Assembly (NCBI GenBank): GCA_028873595.1
Contig: JAPPOV010000017.1
Coordinates: 15,690-54,831, forward strand
DNA from: Gemmatimonadota bacterium
GTDB lineage: Bacteria > Gemmatimonadota > Gemmatimonadetes > Longimicrobiales > Gaopeijiaceae
DNA: 39,142 nt
Direction of reading: 5' to 3'
The position numbers and the translations under genes were made by a program. The notes beneath the pieces are model-generated. The model saw only the letters and a list, made by a program, of their open reading frames with translations, searched no databases and had not been told where the DNA came from. Positions 18,327 through 26,151 of this stretch are shown piece by piece (the first letter of the stretch is position 1; every line of letters begins with the position of its first letter).

Positions 18327-20605
18327 CAGAAGGCCTGCCCAATGGACACGTGCAGCTGAAAGCCACGGTCGTTGGCTCCGAAGAGTACCTTCGGCATCAG
18401 CTGCACGAGGTCACGCATTTCCGTACGCACCCAATTAATGGCCGCGCCATCTACGACGATTCGATCGCTCGGGTCGTCTGGCTCCTCGCAACGGTTGGAT
18501 GAGACGTCAGCTTCGGAACAGAACGCTCTGATCGCCTCGGTCACGACGGGAAGGTTCTCCGCCCCCCTGAATCGATACGCGAGATCGAGGCGAATCGGTC
18601 CGACCGGGCTGGCGAATCGGACCCCCACCCCCGGCGCGAATTCGAGAGTTTCGAAGGAGAGGTTCGGGTCATCCTGAGCCCACGCCTGGCCCACGTCGGT
18701 GAAAATGACGCCCTCCGCGAAGCCGAGCGCGAAGCGGAGCTCCACGTTGGCCTCCAGAAGTCTGGTGCCTCCGATCGGCTGGATCTCGTAGGGAACGCCT
18801 GGGTCGGCCTGACAGCTACGGTCCTCGAGCTCGGAAGGAAGACACATCCCACCACCCGGCTGCATCGAGAGCAGCGTTGGAGGATCTGCGAGCAGAACCC
18901 GCGGACCCAGCCGGCTTTGTGCAAACCCTCTCACGGAGTTGGCACCGCCGGTGTAGAAGCGCTTCTGCGGATGGACGATCGCTACGGCGGCACTGTCGGC
19001 CTGACTCTGGTCCGCCAATCCCTCGAAGTCGCCCGAGCCGACCCAGCCTCCGCGAACACGTGCCGCAAAGACCACCCTCCCCGCCGACGCATACCGACTC
19101 GCCTCCGCGACAATCCGGTCATACCGGAAGTCGGATGCAGTCCACCTCCCCGCATGTTCCACGTCGAGCAGGATGCGATACCCGCTGCGCGGATTCAGGA
19201 GGTCGTCGGACCGGTCGCGGGTGAACGACAGTCCGATCGGGGAAAGCGAGTTGGGTTCCTCTAGCTGTTTGATGTCGCTTGGAGCGCACACCAGGAAGCC
19301 GGAGCAGAAGAGAACGTCAGTGGCGTCCAACTCGGAGAGCTCCGGTCGGTAGAAGCCCGTGAGCACGGTCCGCTGCGCGACAGATCGCGAAAGACCGATC
19401 TGACCACCGAACGCTCTCCGGACGAAGATGTCCGGAAGGGATTGGCGCTCGACGAAGAGCGTCGCCGACAGAGCGTTTCGTGTCGAGAAGATCCAGGGCT
19501 GCACGAAATCGACGGCACCAAGCCCCGTCAGGTCGGCGTATTTCCCCTCCCCACTCTGCGTGCACAGGTCGTCTCGGAACTGTGACGCGAGAATGTTTCC
19601 GACACGTCCCCGTACAGAGAGCGTCCGGCCACCCCCGAAGAAGTTTCTGCTCGTCCACCGCGCGTCCAGGTTGAGGCACTCTGCGGTGCTCCACCCGCCA
19701 CCGGTACGCACACGATACGCATCTCCCTCCTGCACCGTGATCGCAACGTCCACGGTCGGATCCTGCATGCCCACGACGGTGTCCGGGACAACGCTCGCAT
19801 TGCGGACGATTTCAAGCCCGTACAGACGCGTGGTCGCCTCATCGATCTCCGCCCGCCGATAGGGGTCGCCGCTCCGCAGCTGGACCGTACGAAGCACGGT
19901 TCCCACACCCAGATTCTCAACGCCCTCGACACGTATATCGCCATAGGTCGTCGCCGGTCCAGGAACGACCTCGAACGTCACGACCGCGTCGTAGGAGGGT
20001 GGATTTCCCGGTCGGTTCACCCGCCGAAATACATCTGCGTAGGCATAACCGTTGTCGCTCAGGCGCCGGATGATGGAGTCGCGGGTGGCATCCATCGCGA
20101 GCGTCGACAGGCGATCCCCCTGTGCAATCGGCAAGTTGTCGAGCAGGCCCTCACCCTCGAACGCTTCGACCCCGAGGTATTCGATGCTGTCGGCGATGAT
20201 CGGGCGCCCCTCGTTGACCCGGAACATGACGCGGGCAGACCACTGGTCCTGCTCGACGACGGCGGTGTCCACCGCCACGTCCCGGAAGCCACGCTGTCGG
20301 TACCACAGCACCAGCCGGGCTCGGTCACGAGGCAGATCGCGGTCACGCAGAGTCGACCGACTGAGTGCGAAGTCGACGCCCAATGGACAGAGCGGAAGGG
20401 GGAAATAGAACCAGAGAGACCGACACGCGGTCGCACGTGTCGCGATCGCCCGGGCGAGGGAGTCGGCCGGAAACGAGGCATTCCCTTCGAACCGGACCGC
20501 CGAGACTTCCGGCCCGCGGAGCTGTGCTGTCCCAGAAGCCGGTGCCAGAGCTAGGGCCACGCCGACCAGGCACAGGGCCGCCAGGCGACCACTTAGCAGA
20601 CTCAC
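18326..20605 (-). CDS. tamA: Omp85/BamA-superfamily outer-membrane protein, TamA-like
   Basis: An outer-membrane insertase-type protein. Signal peptide (about 1-27, ending G-T-A-Q), then three POTRA-like domains (about 30-135, 136-218, 220-295) and a 16-strand-type barrel (about 297-759) ending in Phe. V-R-G-F at 558-561 is the conserved loop-6 motif of the superfamily. Direct linkage to tamB supports TamA rather than BamA. POTRA 1 has an insertion around residues 58-85. The mature protein has ten cysteines in five close pairs. GTG start, overlapping the stop of the small membrane gene as GTGA; stop overlaps tamB ATG by one base. Confidence 0.92.
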   Translation of the reverse strand: MSLLSGRLAALCLVGVALALAPASGTAQLRGPEVSAVRFEGNASFPADSLARAIATRATACRSLWFYFPLPLCPLGVDFALSRSTLRDRDLPRDRARLVLWYRQRGFRDVAVDTAVVEQDQWSARVMFRVNEGRPIIADSIEYLGVEAFEGEGLLDNLPIAQGDRLSTLAMDATRDSIIRRLSDNGYAYADVFRRVNRPGNPPSYDAVVTFEVVPGPATTYGDIRVEGVENLGVGTVLRTVQLRSGDPYRRAEIDEATTRLYGLEIVRNASVVPDTVVGMQDPTVDVAITVQEGDAYRVRTGGGWSTAECLNLDARWTSRNFFGGGRTLSVRGRVGNILASQFRDDLCTQSGEGKYADLTGLGAVDFVQPWIFSTRNALSATLFVERQSLPDIFVRRAFGGQIGLSRSVAQRTVLTGFYRPELSELDATDVLFCSGFLVCAPSDIKQLEEPNSLSPIGLSFTRDRSDDLLNPRSGYRILLDVEHAGRWTASDFRYDRIVAEASRYASAGRVVFAARVRGGWVGSGDFEGLADQSQADSAAVAIVHPQKRFYTGGANSVRGFAQSRLGPRVLLADPPTLLSMQPGGGMCLPSELEDRSCQADPGVPYEIQPIGGTRLLEANVELRFALGFAEGVIFTDVGQAWAQDDPNLSFETLEFAPGVGVRFASPVGPIRLDLAYRFRGAENLPVVTEAIRAFCSEADVSSNRCEEPDDPSDRIVVDGAAINWVRTEMRDLVQLMPKVLFGANDRGFQLHVSIGQAF

Positions 20606-20868
20606 TCTTCCCCCGAGCCGGCTCCCGCCGCGTTGGCCGGCGGAGCGGGGTTTCCATGGCCGAGGGAACGCATCGTATTCCCCGTTTCGGGCGCCCCTGG
20701 CGCGGGCTCGTCCGGCGAGGGTGTGCCGAGCAGTAGCGGGTCACGCTGAAGCATCAGCCGAGTCACCACGTACGTCATCGCAGCCGCTCCCGCACCGACC
20801 ACCACCGACGTCAACGCAGCGCGCAACGACTTCTCACGCGTCAGCGGGATCCGTCGATAGCGGGTCAT
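20602..20868 (-). CDS. Small single-pass membrane protein linked to tamA, unknown
   Basis: An 88-residue protein: basic N-terminus, a membrane helix at about 17-38 (Ala/Val/Gly-rich), then a Pro/Gly/Ala/Glu-rich tail of about 45 residues, probably periplasmic. No family is recognised. Its ATG overlaps the phosphoesterase stop (ATGA) and its stop overlaps the tamA start (GTGA), so all three should be co-translated. A role connected to the TamA/TamB machine is an inference from this coupling alone. Confidence 0.72.
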   Translation of the reverse strand: MTRYRRIPLTREKSLRAALTSVVVGAGAAAMTYVVTRLMLQRDPLLLGTPSPDEPAPGAPETGNTMRSLGHGNPAPPANAAGAGSGEE

Positions 20869-21713
20869 CCGTTCACCACCCCAAGCCCCCCTCGGAGCAC
20901 CCAGGATTGGACCGCCATCGGCTCGAACGCATCCGCATCCGGCGCGCGCCGGTATGGCGTGACCTCGACTTCGGAGTTCGTAAAGCGCAGCACGCTCAGA
21001 CTGTTCCAGCCCGACTCGATACCGCGGCCCCGCCGTGACGTGCTGGTTCCGCAGGCAAGAATCGGCAGCGGAGGCACCCGAGCGGGACACCCGGACAGCT
21101 CCTCGGCCGCTCGCATGTGGATCTGATGAACATGACCACCGAGTACGACGTCGACGCCCATATCACTGAACGCGTGGGCCAGTCGGGCTGCTCGAGGAAG
21201 CGGTCGGCTTGCCTCGCCGTTCTGCACTGGGACGAAGTGGTGATGTACGACCAGCAGCCGAAGCATCTCCGGAGCGCTCTGCGAAAAGGCGCGACGCGCG
21301 AACGCGACCTGATGCTCATCGAGCCGTCCATTTACGATCGCCCTGCGCGGGGCGGCCGAATTCAACGCCACAATGACCGCCCCGTCGACCGTCGTCACGG
21401 TATCGAGCGCATCGTGTCCCGCAAACTCACGCCAGTTCCGGAACGGCGTGAAGAGGCGTTCCCAGACGCGATACAGAGGCACATCGTGGTTTCCCGGCGT
21501 AACTACGACCGGTGTGTCACCAAAACGGTCGAGGATGGAGCGCGCGAGCGCGAACTCCTGCTTCTTCGCACGCTGTGTCAGATCACCGGAAGAGATGAAG
21601 ACGTCGGGATCGACCTCGGCGGCGAGATCGAGGAGCGCTTCCGTGGCCTGCGGCAGATAGGGTTTCCCGCACTGGAAGTCCGATGCGTGCAGAACGGTAA
21701 GCCCGGCAGACAT
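20865..21713 (-). CDS. Calcineurin-like metallophosphoesterase
   Basis: Metal-binding motifs of the calcineurin-like superfamily are in order: S-D12-F-Q14, G-D44-L-T, G-N75-H76-D77, H-H-H near 155 and G-H-V-H near 193. The first motif is usually D-x-H; here His is Gln. Layout and size (282 residues) resemble cytoplasmic cyclic-nucleotide or UDP-diacylglucosamine-type phosphoesterases, but the substrate cannot be assigned. No signal peptide. ATG starts 1 base after the lgt stop; its own stop overlaps the next gene as ATGA. Confidence 0.85.
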   Translation of the reverse strand: MSAGLTVLHASDFQCGKPYLPQATEALLDLAAEVDPDVFISSGDLTQRAKKQEFALARSILDRFGDTPVVVTPGNHDVPLYRVWERLFTPFRNWREFAGHDALDTVTTVDGAVIVALNSAAPRRAIVNGRLDEHQVAFARRAFSQSAPEMLRLLVVHHHFVPVQNGEASRPLPRAARLAHAFSDMGVDVVLGGHVHQIHMRAAEELSGCPARVPPLPILACGTSTSRRGRGIESGWNSLSVLRFTNSEVEVTPYRRAPDADAFEPMAVQSWVLRGGLGVVNG

Positions 21714-21714
21714 G

Positions 21715-22554
21715 TCAGGCGGGCTCCGCTGCCCGCGTCTTCGCGACGCCCCAGATTCCTACGGCTACAATCGCGAGGCTGATGATCTGAGCGACCGTCA
21801 GGACACCGAAGAAGCGGTCATCCTTCGCCCGAAGGAACTCGACCAGAAAGCGTTCGATCCCCGCACAGATCAGCCAGAGCATGAACAGCCAACCCTTCTG
21901 GTGTCCATGATCGCGGATGCGCCAGAGGACAAAGAAGATCAGCGTGCTCATACCGACCTCGTACAGCTGGGTCGGATGCACGGGCACGACCTGCCCGTAT
22001 TTTTCAATCAGCGCGGGGTCCACGGTAATGCCGAACATCTGTTCGATGTTCTGAACCGTGGTCGGCGGCGCGCCCTGTGGAAAGCGAACACCAAAGACGG
22101 AGTCGGTCGGGCGCCCCCAGTCGTCACCGACCATAAAGCATCCGATGCGCCCGACCGCGTAGGCGAGTGCGAGCGCCGGAGCCATGAGATCCGCCATGGT
22201 GGGCACCGACAACTTCTGTCGCCGAATTTCCCAGATGATCAGGACTGTGGCGAGCAGAAAGCCTCCATACCAAACGAGGCCACCGCGCGAAAGGATCATT
22301 CCCAAGGGGTCCTGAACGAGGCGGGGAAAGTTCAGGAGCATGTAGTAGACCTTCGCGCCTACGATGCCGCCAATGACGGCCATGAAGACGAAGTCCCACG
22401 CCTTATCCGGATCCTCGCCAATCCGCCTTAGCTCGGCTCGCAATACGTAGCCCGCCGTGAGGAAGGCCAGGAGCATGAACAGGCCGAAGGACGTGATGGG
22501 CTGCCCCCCGAGGAAGGGGACCCAATCGGGCATTTCGAAGAAGACCGGATACAT
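21715..22554 (-). CDS. lgt: Prolipoprotein diacylglyceryl transferase
   Basis: Transfers diacylglycerol from phosphatidylglycerol to the lipobox Cys of prolipoproteins in the inner membrane. 279 residues with about seven membrane helices. The Lgt signature G-R-I-G-C-F-x-x-G-x-x-W-G-R is present (usually G-R-I-G-N-F), with H-P-T-Q-L-Y-E and the C-terminal helix with E-R-F-L-V-E-F-L-R. The Asn-to-Cys change in the signature is mild. Six bases after tsaD, one before the phosphoesterase start. It would modify the lipoproteins encoded at the left of this window. Confidence 0.95.
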   Translation of the reverse strand: MYPVFFEMPDWVPFLGGQPITSFGLFMLLAFLTAGYVLRAELRRIGEDPDKAWDFVFMAVIGGIVGAKVYYMLLNFPRLVQDPLGMILSRGGLVWYGGFLLATVLIIWEIRRQKLSVPTMADLMAPALALAYAVGRIGCFMVGDDWGRPTDSVFGVRFPQGAPPTTVQNIEQMFGITVDPALIEKYGQVVPVHPTQLYEVGMSTLIFFVLWRIRDHGHQKGWLFMLWLICAGIERFLVEFLRAKDDRFFGVLTVAQIISLAIVAVGIWGVAKTRAAEPA

Positions 22555-22560
22555 AACCGT

Positions 22561-23658
22561 TTAAGTTCGTGATGAGTCGCCCGCGCGGAAACCACCGCGA
22601 AGGCCGGGGAATGGCATCGAGGCCGATGCGCTCTGATCGAGCGCAGCCCTCTCCCCTTGATCGAAGCGGAAGCGCGCGGCTCGCGCGATCATCGCCCCGT
22701 TATCGAGTGACAGCCTCAACGAGGCACGATGTACAGCCCGTGGGCCAGTCTCCGCATCGAGTTCTTCGAGCCGGCGGGCCATTTCCTGGCGAAGCAGAGT
22801 ATTCGCACTCACGCCGCCACCCAGCAGGATCCGCCCGCATCCCGTTTCACGCACGGCTCGGAGCGTTTTCGAAACGAGCACATCCACGGCTGCTTCCTGA
22901 AACGACGCTGCGACATGCGGGATCTCGTCCTCGATATCGTCGCCCAACGTGCGGATCAGTTCGACCACGGCAGTCTTGAGTCCACTGAACGAGAAGGCGT
23001 AGTACGCCGCATCCTCAACCGACTGATTGCGTCGCAGCATCGGCCGGGGAAGGCGGTGCCGAGTGGCATCTCCCTCTTTCGAGATGCGCTGGATAGCCGG
23101 ACCGCCGGGATAGGGCAGGCCAAGGAGCTTCGCGACCTTGTCGAACGCCTCGCCGGCCGCATCGTCTCGAGTCTGGCCGAGTAGCCGGTACGCACCCCAC
23201 TGCGTCGCGTGGAGCAACAACGTGTGTCCACCAGAGACGAGAAGTGCGATGAATGGAGGCTCTGCTTCCACTTCCTCGAGTGCGGGACCGAACAGGTGGC
23301 CTTCCATGTGTTGGACCGCGACCCACGGGCGGTCGAGTGCCCATGCCGTAGCCTTCGTCCAGCACACTCCGACCAGGAGGGCACCGATCAGCCCCGGCCC
23401 GGCAGTCACCCCGAATACGTCGATGTCTTCGAGCGCCACGTCCGCCCGGGAGAGGGCTTCATCGACGACACGGTCCACCTGCTGCAGGTGCGCCCGGGCC
23501 GCGAGCTCGGGAACGACGCCACCGTACACCTCATGCACGTCCTGCGAGAGGATCACATGCCCGAGGATTCGGTTGTCACCGTCCAGAACGGCCGCCGACG
23601 TCTCGTCGCACGACGTTTCGAGCCCGAGCACAACGGGTCGGCTCAACGAGGCCGTCAC
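22561..23658 (-). CDS. tsaD: tRNA N6-threonylcarbamoyladenosine transferase TsaD
   Basis: Catalyses the last step of t6A37 formation on ANN-decoding tRNAs, with TsaB and TsaE (not in this window). Visible: G-L-E-T-S-C-D-E-T-S near the N-terminus, G-G-V-V-P-E-L-A-A-R-A-H, the metal pair H117/H121 in Q-H-M-E-G-H-L, L-V-S-G-G-H-T, and the C-terminal G-G-G-V-S-A-N...D-N-G-A-M-I. 365 residues, normal. GTG start overlapping the YbbR stop as GTGA. Confidence 0.96.
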   Translation of the reverse strand: MTASLSRPVVLGLETSCDETSAAVLDGDNRILGHVILSQDVHEVYGGVVPELAARAHLQQVDRVVDEALSRADVALEDIDVFGVTAGPGLIGALLVGVCWTKATAWALDRPWVAVQHMEGHLFGPALEEVEAEPPFIALLVSGGHTLLLHATQWGAYRLLGQTRDDAAGEAFDKVAKLLGLPYPGGPAIQRISKEGDATRHRLPRPMLRRNQSVEDAAYYAFSFSGLKTAVVELIRTLGDDIEDEIPHVAASFQEAAVDVLVSKTLRAVRETGCGRILLGGGVSANTLLRQEMARRLEELDAETGPRAVHRASLRLSLDNGAMIARAARFRFDQGERAALDQSASASMPFPGLRGGFRAGDSSRT

Positions 23659-24632
23659 GGTGCGTCGCTCGGCAACCCTGCCTGATCGATCGCCCGTCGA
23701 ACGGTAACCCGGTCGGTCCCGGGAATCGCCGTGACCAGCGCCGGCACACCTTCGATACGAACGTTGACCACCCTCTCCTCGCCCGGGGCCATACCCTGGA
23801 CATACTCCGGTGGGACCCAGACACGGAGGCGTTCGGGGTCGAGCGATGTCACGAGCGTGCGTGCACCCACGAGACGGACCTGGATCACGGAGGGATCGGC
23901 TACGACCTGGTCCTCACCGGGATCAGCGATGGCCTGGACCGTGATCCCGTCCAGCACCCGCTCGATCATGTCCTCGACCCGGACTCCGATCGTGGCCGTA
24001 GTGGGGACGACGGAGGCTCCCAGCAAGCCTGTCGTGTCGACGCTGACCGTGAACGCACCAGACCGTGCAACATCTGAAAGATCGAACGCCTCCAGCCTGA
24101 GTGAATCGAGCCCTTCGACCCGACTCCGGGGTCCGCGGACCCGGACGATCTGAGGACTGACCTCAACAGGAGCGGCGAGCGCCAGATAGTCGCGAACCCG
24201 ACCCACGAGACGACTCGCGACAGGCACGAGACGCGTCTGCGCTTCTTCGAAAGAAACGCGAATGGTCGACGGCGACATCGATTCGACGCTCAATCCGGAA
24301 CGTTGACCAAGCTCGACCCACTCTCGTCGAAGCACGATCAGCGTATCCTGAGACCCGACCACGTCGATCGGGATACGGATACTCATCCCCTCACGGGCCA
24401 GCCGGATGATTTCACGCGCAGGCCCACCCAGGCGCAGCTCGACGGTCGACGGGCTCGGCGCCCCCGACGTCGTCCATCCCGTGTCGGAGACCTGCACCAT
24501 CACAGGGACGGAGGCGAATGTCTCCTGATTCGACGGCTCGGTCTGGACCAGGGCCCAGAGGAACACCGACAACCCCAGTGCTGCCAGCTTCAAGCGCCAG
24601 TTCTGAGAAAGCGCCTGGGTCGGGGTGGTCAC
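23655..24632 (-). CDS. YbbR-domain protein (CdaR-like)
   Basis: One N-terminal membrane helix (about 13-30, L-K-L-A-A-L-G-L-S-V-F-L-W-A-L-V), then about three YbbR-like beta repeats, extracytoplasmic. In Firmicutes the YbbR protein CdaR regulates the cyclic-di-AMP synthase CdaA encoded beside it; no CdaA gene is present here, so a CdaR role cannot be assumed. 325 residues. Starts 9 bases after the thioredoxin-like gene and overlaps tsaD. Confidence 0.85.
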   Translation of the reverse strand: MTTPTQALSQNWRLKLAALGLSVFLWALVQTEPSNQETFASVPVMVQVSDTGWTTSGAPSPSTVELRLGGPAREIIRLAREGMSIRIPIDVVGSQDTLIVLRREWVELGQRSGLSVESMSPSTIRVSFEEAQTRLVPVASRLVGRVRDYLALAAPVEVSPQIVRVRGPRSRVEGLDSLRLEAFDLSDVARSGAFTVSVDTTGLLGASVVPTTATIGVRVEDMIERVLDGITVQAIADPGEDQVVADPSVIQVRLVGARTLVTSLDPERLRVWVPPEYVQGMAPGEERVVNVRIEGVPALVTAIPGTDRVTVRRAIDQAGLPSDAP

Positions 24633-24641
24633 TCCGCAGCC

Positions 24642-25205
24642 TCAGTCGGAGGCCAGGAGCCTGCGAATGAGCTCGACGTTCTCCGACGCGTCCCATTCGG
24701 TGTCACCCGCGACCTTCTTGTAAATGACACCGTCCTTGCCGATCACGAAGCTCTCGGGGACACCCGTCGTCTGATAGATCTGCTGGATGTCACCGCTTGG
24801 ATTGTGGAGAATCGGGAAGGTCAGCTCGAGCCCCTCCGCGAAGGCCATCAGGTCTCCTCCCTCCCGGCCGAAGAGGTCGAACTGGCCAGCCGGCGCATCG
24901 ATACTGATCGCGAGAATCTCGAAGTCCTCGTCCTGAAGTTCGTCATAAAGACGCTGCATCGAGGGCATCTCCGTGAGGCAGGGTCCGCACCACGTCGCCC
25001 AGACGTTGATGAGCAGGACATCCTCACCCAGAAAATCGGAGAGGCTGACCTCCTGGCCGGCCATGTCGAGCACGGTGAAGTCCGGCGCGGCGCTCCCCGT
25101 GATGACAGGCTGATAGCGCTCGCGGCCGATCCACGCGACAAGCACGATCGACGCGAAGGCGACGATGGCCCAGAAATACGGAGAACGAGCGAATCTGGGC
25201 GTCAT
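24642..25205 (-). CDS. TlpA/ResA-like membrane-anchored thioredoxin
   Basis: An N-terminal membrane anchor (about 10-26) and an extracytoplasmic thioredoxin/AhpC-TSA-type fold with W-C73-G-P-C76, then T-T-G-V-P-E-S-F-V-I-G with the cis-Pro loop. Such proteins reduce disulfides, classically of apocytochrome c. No cytochrome maturation genes are near; the other products likely to carry disulfides here are TamA and the barrel at 37311-38648. 52 bases separate it from the PASTA gene. Confidence 0.9.
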   Translation of the reverse strand: MTPRFARSPYFWAIVAFASIVLVAWIGRERYQPVITGSAAPDFTVLDMAGQEVSLSDFLGEDVLLINVWATWCGPCLTEMPSMQRLYDELQDEDFEILAISIDAPAGQFDLFGREGGDLMAFAEGLELTFPILHNPSGDIQQIYQTTGVPESFVIGKDGVIYKKVAGDTEWDASENVELIRRLLASD

Positions 25206-25257
25206 TGTTGGCTTTTCGGGGAGTCGAGCGTGTGCTTTGGACTACGGGGCGGACGGG

Positions 25258-26151
25258 TCATTGTTCCCCTCCCGCGCCACGGCGTCCGACCTTGAGACGA
25301 ACGCCGCTTCCGCGCTGGAGTTCGGTGTCTGCGGCCGGTTCCTGCTCGACAACGATGCCCTGATCTCGCCCGAAGCGAAACACCTCCTCCACATCGGTCA
25401 CATCGAGGCCGAGCGAGTCGAGCAGGGTCTCGGCCTCCAACTGCTCGAGACCGAGCACCAACGGCATGTACACGACCGGTGGTCCAACGCTCACGACGAG
25501 CGTCACCTCCGCCGGCAGCGCGACCACGCTGTCAGGTGGCGGCGATACCTCGACGACCTGACCACGTGGTTCCTCGGCCTCCAGCGTGTCGACGTCAACA
25601 ACGAATCCACTGGTCTCGAGCACGAGGCGCGCACGTGCTTCATCGAGTCGGAGCACATCGGGAACGGACCGCATCTGCGGGCCCATGCTCACAGTGACCT
25701 GAACCGGTGTGTCAGGGCGACTCACCTGCCCGGGCAAGGGCGACTGACCGAGGACGAGCCCCGCCGCGACGGACGGATGGGTGATGGAATCGGCCGCCCC
25801 GATCTCCAGTCCTGCGCCGGCGAGACGCTCCTCTGCACTGGCGAGACCGAGTCCTCGAACATCAGGCACTTCGTACAGGTCTCCCGGCGGAGGGGGCGCA
25901 GGAAAGAAGACCTGCGTCGCGAGCGCATACCCCGCGAACCACCCGCCGATGACGACGATCGCGAGCCCTGCGAGCAACGTACGCCCGCTCATGCGAGAGA
26001 CGCTGCCCGGGCCACCCGCCGTAGCTCGGTGGCGAGCAGCAGAATCGCTCGGAGCGGAATCTCGCTCGGAGGAAGCCGGAGTCACAGGTGCAGAATTCGG
26101 CTTGCGCTTCCGACGTTTCCGGTTTCGGCCTAGAGAGTCTCCGAGTTTCAT
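25258..26151 (-). CDS. Membrane-anchored PASTA-domain protein without kinase
   Basis: A basic N-terminus (K/R-rich, about 1-20), a Ser/Ala/Pro region, one membrane helix at about 58-78 and three PASTA domains (about 90-155, 160-226, 229-292), each with V-P-D-V/M-P-x-V and a G-x-x-x-x-x-A-x-x-x-L pattern. PASTA domains bind muropeptides or lipid II and usually belong to Ser/Thr kinases or penicillin-binding proteins; neither catalytic domain is present. ATG overlaps the rsmB stop as ATGA. Following fmt-rsmB is a common location for such genes. Confidence 0.88.
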   Translation of the reverse strand: MKLGDSLGRNRKRRKRKPNSAPVTPASSERDSAPSDSAARHRATAGGPGSVSRMSGRTLLAGLAIVVIGGWFAGYALATQVFFPAPPPPGDLYEVPDVRGLGLASAEERLAGAGLEIGAADSITHPSVAAGLVLGQSPLPGQVSRPDTPVQVTVSMGPQMRSVPDVLRLDEARARLVLETSGFVVDVDTLEAEEPRGQVVEVSPPPDSVVALPAEVTLVVSVGPPVVYMPLVLGLEQLEAETLLDSLGLDVTDVEEVFRFGRDQGIVVEQEPAADTELQRGSGVRLKVGRRGAGGEQ

